Part shown: in pieces, positions 26,018 through 33,895 of the stretch
Position numbering within the stretch: the first letter of the stretch is position 1
How the letters are laid out: each line of letters opens with the position of its first letter
NCBI GenBank assembly: GCA_025359785.1
Contig: JANYET010000066.1
Location: 62,001 to 126,000, forward strand
From: Alphaproteobacteria bacterium
Lineage (GTDB): Bacteria; Pseudomonadota; Alphaproteobacteria; Caulobacterales; Caulobacteraceae
DNA: 64,000 nt
Direction of reading: 5' to 3'
Position numbers and translations under genes: made by a program
The notes under the pieces: generated by a model
What the model saw: only the letters and a program-made list of their open reading frames with translations
Told to the model about the DNA's origin: nothing
The model's database searches: none

Positions 26018-26309
26018 AGCGTCGCCTTTCTCGCGGCGTGGCCCGTCGCGCTGAAATGATGCGGATGATCTCAGCCGATCCGCCGTCGGCGCCTTCCTCC
26101 GTGACCGTGTGCGCCACCACGAGGATCACGAAGCCCTGGACCGCCCCAACCGTTTGCCAGCGCTGCTCGCCGCCCTCGATCCGATCCTGCACGGAGACAT
26201 GCAGCGGATCCTGAAAGACCTGCCGAGCCTCCTCGAAGCTCACACCGTCGTGCTTGCGCTGATTTGAGAGGTTCTTAGCCTCGTCCCACTCAAACCGGAC
26301 GCCGGTCAT
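25998..26309 (-). CDS. brnT: BrnT toxin (RelE-fold ribonuclease)
   Basis: BrnT is a RelE-like ribonuclease toxin. The typical opening FEWDEAKNLSNQRKHDGVSF is followed by EEARQVFQDP, and the C-terminal IIRIISARRATPRERRRYE carries the conserved basic residues of the active site. The 103-residue length is slightly above the family norm because of a short loop insert around VTEEGADGG. It starts just downstream of a palindromic operator candidate and overlaps brnA. Confidence 0.9.
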   Translation of the reverse strand: MTGVRFEWDEAKNLSNQRKHDGVSFEEARQVFQDPLHVSVQDRIEGGEQRWQTVGAVQGFVILVVAHTVTEEGADGGSAEIIRIISARRATPRERRRYENEAG

Positions 26310-26317
26310 GGCTTCAA

Positions 26318-26341
26318 TGTAGTTATGAAATTGTAATTACA
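26318..26341. promoter_or_regulatory. Candidate BrnA operator upstream of brnT
   Basis: TGTAGTTA (26318-26325) and TAATTACA (26334-26341) form an inverted repeat with one mismatch and an 8-bp spacer, 9-32 bp upstream of the brnT start codon. The right half sits in a perfect 10-bp palindrome, TGTAATTACA. BrnA-type antitoxins repress their own promoter through such palindromes. The assignment is inferred from position and symmetry. Confidence 0.5.
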
Positions 26342-26361
26342 CAACCTGGAATTCGAGGCCG

Positions 26362-27963
26362 CTAAATCTGCCGGGCCCGGCCTTCCCAGTAGGGGGCGCG
26401 GACCTTGTTGCGCTGGATCTTGCCGGCTTCGGAGCGGGGCAGGTCGGTGACGAAGTCGACGCTGCGGGGCACCTTGAAGGCCGGCAGGCTGGTCCGCGCA
26501 TGGGCGAGGATTTCCTGGGCCAGGGCGTCCGAGGGCGCATAGCCTTCCTTCAGCAGGATCACCGCCTTCACCTGCTCGCCCCATTCATCGTGCGGGATGC
26601 CGACGGTGGAAGAGTCCGCCACGGCGTCGTGCTTGATCAGTTCGTTGTCGACTTCCTGCGGATAGATGTTCACCCCGCCGGAGATGATCGTCTCGGCGTT
26701 GCGGCCGGTGAGGAACAGGTAGCCGTCTTCGTCGAAGTAGCCGACGTCGCCCATGGTGAAATAGTCGCCGACCCGGTTGGCGTTGGTCTTGGCCTCGTCC
26801 TTGTAATAGGTGAAGCCGCCGCCGGGCGGCAGCTGGTGGTAGATGCCGCCGGGCACGCCGGTGGGCAGTTCGGCGCCCGCCTCGTCGAGGATCTTGGAGC
26901 CGAGCAGTGCGGGGCGCTTACCGACGCTGCCGGGCTTGGCGAGCCATTCCTCGGAGCTGATCACAAAGCCCGCGCCGCCCTCCGAGCCCGCGTAATATTC
27001 GCTGAGGACGGGGCCGAACCAGTCGATCATCGCGGCCTTCACCTCCGGCGGGCAGGGCGCGGCGCCGTGGACGATGTAGATGACGCTGGAGAGGTCGTAC
27101 TTGGCCTTCACATCGTCCGGCAGGGCCAGCAGGCGCTGGAACATGATCGGCACCAGGTGCAGGTGACTGACCCGGCGGTCATGCATCAGGCGAAGGACGG
27201 TCTCGGAGTCCCACTTGTCCATGAACACCAGCTCGCAGCCGGCGCCCATGGCGCCGCGGACGTCGAAGGCCAGGGGGGCTGCGTGATAGGCCGGCCCCGC
27301 GCAGAGCTGGACGGAGGTCGCGTGATCGTAGCCGCGCATGGCGTAGAGGCCCTGCACCGCGACCACCGGCTGGGCGCGGTAGACGCCCTTGGGCCGCCCG
27401 GTCGTGCCGGAGGTGTACATCATGGCGTTGCCGAGGACCGGGTCGGCGATGTCGCCGCCATCCAGCGAGCCCAGCGCCGCGTCATAGTCCAGGAAGCCCG
27501 GGATCGCGCCGCCGATGGCGACCTTGACCAGGACGTTCGGGCACTGGGCGACGGCGGCCTGCGAGGTCGCCACGCGGGCTTCGCAGAACACCGCCTTGGC
27601 CTCGCAGTCGTTGATGATGTAGGCGATTTCCTCGGCGTTCAGGTGCCAGTTGACCGGGGTGATCCGCCAGCCAGCCCGCTGGGTCGCGGCCAGGACCTCC
27701 ACGAACTCGGCGCGGTTGGAGCAGACCAGCGCCACGGAGTCGCCGGTCGTAAGGCCCTTGCCGCGCAGCAGGCGGACGATGCGGTTGGCGCTCGCGTTGA
27801 CCTTGCCCCAGCTGTGGGTCTTGCCGTCGGGATCGTGGATGAAGGCGGCGTCAGGCTTGAGGTCGGCCCAGACGGCGGTGGTCATGCCGAGCTGGGCGGC
27901 GGCCGCGAGGCGGTCGTCCAGGCTCATCCCGTCCAGGCTTTGGCGGTCCTTCAGGTCTTCCAT
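26362..27963 (-). CDS. Acyl-CoA synthetase (AMP-forming, FadD-like)
   Basis: An ANL-superfamily ligase activating a carboxylic acid to its CoA thioester through an acyl-AMP intermediate. The P-loop motif MYTSGTTGRPKGVY, the YYAGSEGGAGF motif, the TMGDVGYFDEDGYLFLTGR hinge region and the GGVNIYPQEVDNELI C-terminal switch are all intact. The 533-residue length fits. The chain length and type of substrate cannot be read from sequence. It lies beside the lipid-modification genes but has its own 190-bp upstream region. Confidence 0.92.
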   Translation of the reverse strand: MEDLKDRQSLDGMSLDDRLAAAAQLGMTTAVWADLKPDAAFIHDPDGKTHSWGKVNASANRIVRLLRGKGLTTGDSVALVCSNRAEFVEVLAATQRAGWRITPVNWHLNAEEIAYIINDCEAKAVFCEARVATSQAAVAQCPNVLVKVAIGGAIPGFLDYDAALGSLDGGDIADPVLGNAMMYTSGTTGRPKGVYRAQPVVAVQGLYAMRGYDHATSVQLCAGPAYHAAPLAFDVRGAMGAGCELVFMDKWDSETVLRLMHDRRVSHLHLVPIMFQRLLALPDDVKAKYDLSSVIYIVHGAAPCPPEVKAAMIDWFGPVLSEYYAGSEGGAGFVISSEEWLAKPGSVGKRPALLGSKILDEAGAELPTGVPGGIYHQLPPGGGFTYYKDEAKTNANRVGDYFTMGDVGYFDEDGYLFLTGRNAETIISGGVNIYPQEVDNELIKHDAVADSSTVGIPHDEWGEQVKAVILLKEGYAPSDALAQEILAHARTSLPAFKVPRSVDFVTDLPRSEAGKIQRNKVRAPYWEGRARQI

Positions 27964-28094
27964 CGAAATCCTCCCGGCGCCGGACGTTGCGCGGCGCGCT
28001 CAAAATGCTTTTGGAGCCATCGGAAGACGCGGCGAAATGATCCGCGCCCTCGGTCGTCCGAGGCCTCGCCAGCACCATCACACGAGACCCTGCA

Positions 28095-28120
28095 GGCGAC
28101 AATTGGGCGGGCGACAATTG
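28095..28120. promoter_or_regulatory. Direct repeat GGCGACAATTG, possible regulator site
   Basis: GGCGACAATTG occurs at 28095-28105 and again at 28110-28120, a 15-bp period, about 130 bp upstream of the acyl-CoA synthetase start. Direct repeats with this spacing can bind a dimeric regulator on one DNA face. No regulator is encoded alongside, so the role is speculative. Confidence 0.3.
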
Positions 28121-28154
28121 CGACTTCCGTTCCCGCAAAGCGGGCGGGCGAGAC

Positions 28155-28565
28155 TTACGGAAAGGTCTTCGCGGCCCAGCGCCAGGTGAGGTAGCCGACG
28201 CTGGCCCCGACGCAGGTCAGGAACGTGCCCCAGCAGATGTCGATGACCGTGATCCGGGTCGCCCAGACCTTCAGCGTCGCCTGGTTGGTCAGGTCGTAGG
28301 TGGCGTAGGCGAAGGCGCCCAGGATGGCCCCGGTCACGGCGACCTTCATCAGGCCGGCGTCCTTGTTGGGCAGGATCGCCAGCAGCACCACGCCAGCGAC
28401 GTAGATCAGGTAGAAGACCACCGCCGCGGGCAGGTTCGGCTTGTCGGCCAGCGCATAGTCGAGGAGCGGCCGATAGACCTTCTGGCCGGCGGCCGTCAGG
28501 TAGACGGCGTCCAGGGCGGCGAAGGCCAGGCCCGTGCCCAGGTAGGTGATCAGGTATTTCAGCAT
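28155..28565 (-). CDS. DUF2177-family integral membrane protein
   Basis: A 136-residue membrane protein with four likely membrane segments and the family-typical LDAVYLTAAGQKVYRPLL and ATYDLTNQATLKVW blocks. DUF2177 genes are often found with DUF1295, DUF1365, cyclopropane-synthase-like and flavin oxidoreductase genes, the arrangement seen here, and are thought to be tied to lipid modification or stress. I chose the ATG at 28565; five upstream codons come from repeat-like sequence. Confidence 0.88.
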   Translation of the reverse strand: MLKYLITYLGTGLAFAALDAVYLTAAGQKVYRPLLDYALADKPNLPAAVVFYLIYVAGVVLLAILPNKDAGLMKVAVTGAILGAFAYATYDLTNQATLKVWATRITVIDICWGTFLTCVGASVGYLTWRWAAKTFP

Positions 28566-28588
28566 CTTGGTTCGCCCCAAATTCTAAT

Positions 28589-28691
28589 CGTCATGGCCGG
28601 TCTTGTGCCGGCCATCCAGACGCGCCAGCGGTCGGTGGCTTGCCTGAGAGTCCAGCGTGTCTGGATCCCCGGGACAAGCCCGAGGATGACG
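28589..28691. repeat. Inverted pair of REP-like palindromes
   Basis: One unit (GTCATGGCCGGTCTTGTGCC onwards, 28589-28623) faces a second (CTGGATCCCCGGGACAAGC onwards, 28655-28691). Same family and same head-to-head arrangement as at 17386-17512. It lies between the DUF2177 and methyltransferase genes and probably stabilises or attenuates that transcript. Confidence 0.85.
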
Positions 28692-28704
28692 TTTGGAAGA
28701 GAGG

Positions 28705-29745
28705 CTACGCCGGCTTCAACCGGTAGTGGCTGACGCCCCATTCCTCGCCGTTACGGTGGCCGAAGAGACCGGCGGTGGCCAGGAAGAACAGCCGCCAGCG
28801 GCGATGCCAGAGCACCGCCTTGTCGCCATAGACCTGTCGCAGGACGGGGCGGATCGTGGCGATGTTGCGGTCGTAATTCTCCAGCCAGTGGAGCGCGGTC
28901 TTCTCGTAGTGGGTCCCGCTCCAGCGCCAGTCCTGCTCGACCTCGAAGAGGTCCGGGAACTGGCGCATCAGGTTGTGGCTGGGCATCACGCCGCCGGCGA
29001 AGAAATGCTGGGCGATCCAGTCGGCCTCGTCCTCCACATCGAAGCGGTAGGGGCCGGTCTTGTGCGTGAAGATGTGAATGAACAGCCGGCCGTCGGGCTT
29101 CAGCCAGCCGCGCACGCGGGTGAGCAGGGCGCGCCAGTTGGCCATGTGCTCGAACATCTCCACGGAGACGACGCGGTCGAAGCCACCAGTCTTTAGCAAG
29201 GGGGCTGGCGGCTCGAAGTCGTTCATGTCGGCGGTCACGACGGTGAGGTTGGTCAGGCCCTCGGCGGCGGCGCGGCCGCGGATGAATTCGCCCTGGCTGG
29301 CGGAGTTGGACACCGACGTGATCTTCGCGTTCGGCAGGGTGCGGGCCATCCACAGCGACAGCGAGCCCCAGCCGCAGCCGAGCTCGAGGATCTGTTGCCC
29401 GTCCCGCAAGTCAGCGTGGGCGACGGTCTCGGTGAGCGCGCGGTCCTCGGCCTGGCCCAGGGTGTCGCCGGGCGCGTAGAGGCACGAGGAATATTTCAGG
29501 CGCGGGCCCAGGCAGTTGAGGAAGAACTCGGCGGGGACTTCGTAGTGCTGCTCGTTGGCCGCGTCGGTATGCTCGGCGATCGGCCGCTCGGCCATCTGGC
29601 GAGCGAAGGCGGCGTCGGCGTCGGGGCCGGCCTGGGCGGCCTGGCGGCGCGCGCCGGAGACCAGAATCTGGATCGCGGCCTTGCGGACCGGATCGGGCAG
29701 GGGCGCGCCTTCGAAGGCGGTCAGGGTGTTGGAGACGAGACTCAT
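28705..29745 (-). CDS. Cyclopropane-fatty-acyl-phospholipid synthase-like methyltransferase
   Basis: A 346-residue SAM-dependent methyltransferase of the CFA-synthase superfamily. The region EQHYEVPAEFFLNCLGPRLK precedes the SAM-binding motif ILELGCGWGSLSLWMA. The segment VSVEMFEHMANW matches the EMxEH catalytic signature of these enzymes. Members methylate unsaturated acyl chains or small amines. The neighbours (DUF1295, flavin oxidoreductase, DUF1365) suggest a fatty-acid substrate. Confidence 0.9.
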   Translation of the reverse strand: MSLVSNTLTAFEGAPLPDPVRKAAIQILVSGARRQAAQAGPDADAAFARQMAERPIAEHTDAANEQHYEVPAEFFLNCLGPRLKYSSCLYAPGDTLGQAEDRALTETVAHADLRDGQQILELGCGWGSLSLWMARTLPNAKITSVSNSASQGEFIRGRAAAEGLTNLTVVTADMNDFEPPAPLLKTGGFDRVVSVEMFEHMANWRALLTRVRGWLKPDGRLFIHIFTHKTGPYRFDVEDEADWIAQHFFAGGVMPSHNLMRQFPDLFEVEQDWRWSGTHYEKTALHWLENYDRNIATIRPVLRQVYGDKAVLWHRRWRLFFLATAGLFGHRNGEEWGVSHYRLKPA

Positions 29746-29754
29746 GCGGGTCCT

Positions 29755-30570
29755 TCAGGAGGCTTTTGGCGGGCCGGAGGTCTTGGGCGGAAACGGGAAG
29801 AAGGCGGAAACGCGCGCCTGATAGCGGCGATAGGCGTCGCCCTTGGAGGCGACCTGCGCGGTCTCCAGCGGCGGGATGCCGGAGATGCGGGTGAGCAACA
29901 GGTACATGACCACCGGGGCGGTCAGCGTCAGCAAGGTGATCGGCCGACCGGGATCGAGCCCGATCACCGGATAGGCCAGCCAGCTCAGCCATTCGAAGAA
30001 GTAGTTGGGGTGCCGCGACCAGCCCCAGAGGCCGATGTCGGCGACCTTGCCGGCATTGGCGGGGTCGGCCTTGAAACGCTTCATCTGAGCGTCGGCCAGG
30101 CCCTCGCCGAGGATCGCCAGCATCAGGACCGCGACGCCCAGCACATCGCGCAGCGCCAGATCATGGCCCGGCGTCCGCGCGGCAAGGAGCACCGACAGGC
30201 CGAGCAACGCCGCGGCCGGCGCCTGGGGCAGGCTGACGAACAGCATGTTGCGCGGGTAGTCCTTGCCCCACTCGGCGCGGAACTTGGCGTAGCGCGCATC
30301 CTCGGCGTGGCGGCTGACGCGCGCGGCGATGTAGCCGCCCAGGCGCAGCGCCCAAAGCGCCACCAGGGCCGCCACCAGCCACTGGCGTGGCTGCGGTCCA
30401 GGGTAGGCTTCCAACGGGAACAGGGCCGCCGCCGCCAAGGTGGCGCCCGTGCCGAACGTCCAGAAGACGTCGGTCCAGCCACCGTTCCTGCGGGCCAGGC
30501 CAAACGCCCAGGCGCAGAGCATGACCAGCGTCATCGCCACGAGCACAACGAGACTCAGAACCCAGACCAT
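29755..30570 (-). CDS. DUF1295-family membrane reductase-like protein
   Basis: A polytopic membrane protein of the DUF1295/steroid-5-alpha-reductase-like family. The C-terminal signature GLWGWSRHPNYFFEWLSWLAYP binds NADPH in related reductases. There are about six membrane segments. I chose the ATG at 30570; a GTG at 30588 would add six residues. It ends 9 bp before the methyltransferase start and is probably co-transcribed with it. The lipid substrate is not known. Confidence 0.88.
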   Translation of the reverse strand: MVWVLSLVVLVAMTLVMLCAWAFGLARRNGGWTDVFWTFGTGATLAAAALFPLEAYPGPQPRQWLVAALVALWALRLGGYIAARVSRHAEDARYAKFRAEWGKDYPRNMLFVSLPQAPAAALLGLSVLLAARTPGHDLALRDVLGVAVLMLAILGEGLADAQMKRFKADPANAGKVADIGLWGWSRHPNYFFEWLSWLAYPVIGLDPGRPITLLTLTAPVVMYLLLTRISGIPPLETAQVASKGDAYRRYQARVSAFFPFPPKTSGPPKAS

Positions 30571-30705
30571 GTTCGACGCACTTTCCACTGAAGCGATACG
30601 CAGTCATACCTTGGCTCGGATGCATCCGCTCGGGGAAGCCTTCCGTAGCTGCAAAGACGCCAAGCCGCCTTTCGCGGCCGGCGAGGAATTGACCAAGAGG
30701 TTGCG

Positions 30706-32052
30706 GTGTTCGATTCGGATGAGCGTCGTCTGCGGGTCGCGGTGGTCGGCGGCGGGATCGCGGGGCTCTCGGCGGCCTGGTTGCTGTCCAAACGCCATGA
30801 CGTGGTGCTGTTCGAGGCCGACAACCGGCTAGGCGGCCACGCCAACACCACAGACGCGCCGCATCGCTCGGGCGGGGCGACGCCGGTCGATACCGGCTTC
30901 ATCGTCTTCAACGAGCCCAACTATCCGAATTTCACGGCTCTGCTCGAGTACCTGCAGGTGCCCTCGATCCCCGCCGACATGTCGCTGTCGGTCAGCCTGG
31001 ACGACGGCGGCTTCGAATATTCCAGCTTCGGCCTGGGCGGAGTGTTCGCCCAGAAGCGGAACATCTTCTCCGCGCGGTTCTGGGGAATGTTGCGCGACAT
31101 CAGCCGCTTCTATCGCCACGGGCCGAAGGACCTGGCCGCGCTGGAAGCGCCGCTGACCTCGCTCGACGACTACCTGGCCCAGAAGGGCTACTGTCAGGCG
31201 TTCCGCGACGACCACCTGCTGCCGCAGGCCGCGGCCATCTGGTCGACGCCGCTGGCCGCCATCGGCGCCTATCCGGCCGCCGCCCTGATCCGCTTCTTCC
31301 AGAACCACGGCATGATGAGCATCTTCGGCCGGGGCCTGTGGCGCACGGTCGAGGGCGGCAGCCGCAACTATGTGAAGACCCTGCGCGAGGCCTTCGCCGG
31401 CGAAATCCGCACCAACGCACGGGTGACCGGCGTCCGCCGCCTGGCAAGCGGCGCCGAGGTGCGCGACGTGTCCGGCCAGGTGGAGCTGTTCGACGAGGTG
31501 GTGATCGCCACCCACGGCGACGCGGCGCTCGCCCTGCTGGACGATCCGACCCCGGAGGAGCGCCGGATCCTGGGCGCCTTCCAATACAGCCGCAATCTGA
31601 CGGTGCTGCACACCGACGCCAGCCTGATGCCCAAGCGAAAGGCCGCCTGGACCAGCTGGAACCACATCGGCCGCCGTGATGCGCCGGAGGACGGCTGCGT
31701 CACCTACTGGATGAACCGGCTGCAGAGCCTGAAGGGCGCGCAGGACCTGTTCGTGACGCTGAAACCCACCCAGCCCATCGATCCGGCGGCGGTGATCAAG
31801 ACCGAGGTCTATGAGCATCCGCTGTTCGACGCCGGCGCGATCGCCGCCCAGCGGGAAATCTGGAGTCTGCAAGGGGTCCGCAAGACCTGGTTCTGCGGCT
31901 CCTATTTCGGCCATGGCTTCCACGAGGACGCCCTGCAGGCCGGCCTGGCGGTGGCCGAGCAGCTGGGCGGGGTTCGGCGGCCCTGGACCGTCGCGGACGA
32001 GAGCGGCCGCATCCATGTTGGCGCACCGGAGCGCATGGAGGCGGCGGCGTGA
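30706..32052 (+). CDS. FAD-dependent oxidoreductase (amine-oxidase-like)
   Basis: A 448-residue flavoprotein with the N-terminal dinucleotide-binding motif VVGGGIAGLSAAWLL, followed by FEADNRLGGHANT and DTGFIVFNEPNYPNF. The C-terminal FCGSYFGHGFHEDALQAGLAVA segment closes the FAD site. It is an NAD(P)-binding Rossmann amine oxidase/desaturase-type protein. Homologues with DUF1365 and CFA-like genes have been linked to modified fatty acids in Rhodobacter-type bacteria. The start is a GTG. It overlaps DUF1365 by a GTGA. Confidence 0.9.
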   Translation: MFDSDERRLRVAVVGGGIAGLSAAWLLSKRHDVVLFEADNRLGGHANTTDAPHRSGGATPVDTGFIVFNEPNYPNFTALLEYLQVPSIPADMSLSVSLDDGGFEYSSFGLGGVFAQKRNIFSARFWGMLRDISRFYRHGPKDLAALEAPLTSLDDYLAQKGYCQAFRDDHLLPQAAAIWSTPLAAIGAYPAAALIRFFQNHGMMSIFGRGLWRTVEGGSRNYVKTLREAFAGEIRTNARVTGVRRLASGAEVRDVSGQVELFDEVVIATHGDAALALLDDPTPEERRILGAFQYSRNLTVLHTDASLMPKRKAAWTSWNHIGRRDAPEDGCVTYWMNRLQSLKGAQDLFVTLKPTQPIDPAAVIKTEVYEHPLFDAGAIAAQREIWSLQGVRKTWFCGSYFGHGFHEDALQAGLAVAEQLGGVRRPWTVADESGRIHVGAPERMEAAA

Positions 32053-32837
32053 CGGCGATGGCCAGGCAGGGGGCTTCAGGCCTCTACACGGGCCTGGTCA
32101 GCCATGCCCGGGTGAAGCCTCGCAAACATCGGCTCGCCTACAAGATCTTCATGCTGTTCATCGACCTGGATGAGCTGCCGCACCTGAAGCTGAAGACCCT
32201 GGGCGTCGGCCGCTTCAACCTGTTCGGCTTCGATCCCGCGCGGTTCGGGGACGGATCAGGGCGGCCCTTGAAGGCGCAGATCGAGGCGACGCTGGCCGAA
32301 GCCGGCCTCGCCCATGGCGGGCCGGTCCGGATGCTGGCGATGCCGCAGATCCTCGGCCGGGCGTTCAATCCGCTGACGGTCTATTTCTGCCACGCCGCCG
32401 ACCAGACGCTGTCGGCCATTCTCTATGAGGTGAACAACACCTTCGGCGAGCGTCATAGCTATCTGATCCCGGCGCCCAACGCGGCGTTGATCAAGCAGGG
32501 CTGCGCCAAGGCGTTCTATGTCTCGCCGTTCATGGACATGGACCTGTCCTACGCGTTCAGGATCCTGCGGCCGGAAGAGCGCGTGCTGGTGGCGGTGGAC
32601 ACGTCCGACGCCGAGGGCCTGGTGCTGGCGGCGAGCTTCTCCGGCGAGCGCCGGCCGCTGAGCGACCGTGAACTGCTGAAAGCCTGGCTGACCCATCCGT
32701 GGATGAGCCTGGGCGTGGTGGCGGCGATCCACTTCGAGGCGCTGAAGATCTGGCTGAAGGGCGAGACGGTGCGCGTCCGGCCGCCGGCCCCGGCGCGGCG
32801 CGTTACCATCGTCTCCCAGGCGAAGCTGGCCGCGTAG
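32049..32837 (+). CDS. DUF1365-family protein
   Basis: A 262-residue protein opening GLYTGLVSHARVKPRKHRLAYKIFMLF, the DUF1365 signature. It has a middle LAMPQILGRAFNPLTVYFCH block and the YEVNNTFGERHSYL segment. The biochemical role of DUF1365 is unknown; it is consistently paired with an upstream flavin oxidoreductase, as here, where the two genes overlap by four bases (GTGA). Coupled translation suggests the two proteins act together. Confidence 0.92.
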   Translation: MTAMARQGASGLYTGLVSHARVKPRKHRLAYKIFMLFIDLDELPHLKLKTLGVGRFNLFGFDPARFGDGSGRPLKAQIEATLAEAGLAHGGPVRMLAMPQILGRAFNPLTVYFCHAADQTLSAILYEVNNTFGERHSYLIPAPNAALIKQGCAKAFYVSPFMDMDLSYAFRILRPEERVLVAVDTSDAEGLVLAASFSGERRPLSDRELLKAWLTHPWMSLGVVAAIHFEALKIWLKGETVRVRPPAPARRVTIVSQAKLAA

Positions 32838-33052
32838 TTTCCCGCGCCTCCATTGGGACGAACAGGCCGGGCGGAACCTCGTCGCGGCGGAGTAGGGCCG
32901 CGCCGGTGTCGCGGCGCGCTCAGTTGGCGGCGGGTCCTGGATGGCGTGGGTGACGTAACTGTCATGTCCGATGACGTTGCGTCGGATCGGCGGCAGGGCC
33001 AAATAGTAGGCACACCGGGCTCGACCATGAGCCTTTGAGGGGCCAGACCATC

Positions 33053-33745
33053 TTGACCAGAATCCAGACCCGCTCGCTTTCGACGCGTTTGGCGCGCATT
33101 GCCCTGATCCTGCTCGCGCCGCTGATCATCGCCGGCTGTGGCGTCAACACCATCCCGACCAAGGAAGAGGCCGCCAAGGCCAAGTGGGCCGAGGTGCAGA
33201 ACCAGTACCAGCGCCGTTCCGACCTGATCCCGAACCTGGTCAACACCGTGAAGGGCTACGCCGCGCAGGAGAAATCCACGCTGGTGGAAGTGACCGAAGC
33301 CCGCGCCTCGGCGACCCAGGTTAAGGTCGATGCGTCGACGATCACCAACCCCGCGCAGTTCCAGCAGTTCCAGCAGGCGCAGGACAAGCTGTCGGGCGTG
33401 CTCGGCCGACTGATGATGATCCAGGAGAAGTATCCGGACCTGAAGTCCAACGAGAACTTCCTGGCCCTGCAAAGCCAGCTCGAGGGGACCGAGAACCGGA
33501 TCGCCATCTCGCGGCGCGACTACAACGACAGCGTCCAGGACTTCAACACGACGCTGCGGACCTTCCCGCAGGTGCTGTGGGCCAAGTCGGTCTATTCGAG
33601 CTCCAAGCCGATGGTGCTGTTCTCGGCCACGCAATCGGCCCAGACCGCGCCGACCGTCAGCTTCGATACGACCCCGCCGCCGCCGCCCGCCGGCGTCACC
33701 CCCGGCAGCCCGCCGCCCGCGGCGCCGGCTCCGGCCAGCAAGTGA
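33053..33745 (+). CDS. lemA: LemA-family lipoprotein
   Basis: LemA-family proteins are small helical envelope proteins of unclear role. The product has an N-terminal membrane segment ending in a lipobox-like LIIAGCG, then the family core WAEVQNQYQRRSDLIPNLVNTVKGYA and ALQSQLEGTENRIAISRRDYN. A proline-rich tail follows. Only weak starts exist: I prefer the TTG at 33053, with GAGGGG about 10 bp before; another TTG lies at 33035. It is followed by two TPM-domain genes, a conserved trio. Confidence 0.88.
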   Translation: MTRIQTRSLSTRLARIALILLAPLIIAGCGVNTIPTKEEAAKAKWAEVQNQYQRRSDLIPNLVNTVKGYAAQEKSTLVEVTEARASATQVKVDASTITNPAQFQQFQQAQDKLSGVLGRLMMIQEKYPDLKSNENFLALQSQLEGTENRIAISRRDYNDSVQDFNTTLRTFPQVLWAKSVYSSSKPMVLFSATQSAQTAPTVSFDTTPPPPPAGVTPGSPPPAAPAPASK

Positions 33746-33753
33746 ATCAGCAA

Positions 33754-33895
33754 AAAACCTCCCCTGCTTGCGGGGGAGGTGTCGCCGAAGGTGACGGAGG
33801 GGGCGTTGGGGACGTGCGCCGACTTTCGGTGCGGCGGCAGCGCCCCCTCCACCACTCCGTGGTCCCCGTCCCCCGATTCTCGGGGGAGGTATTTA
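33754..33895. repeat. GGGGGAGG-type imperfect inverted repeat between lemA and the first TPM gene
   Basis: About 140 bp, starting CCTCCCCTGCTTGCGGGGGAGG and ending CCCCGATTCTCGGGGGAGGT, with an inner pair GGAGGGGGCG facing CGCCCCCTCC. Both ends fold as separate hairpins, and the whole block can form one long stem. It reaches into the 5' coding end of the following gene. Confidence 0.85.
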
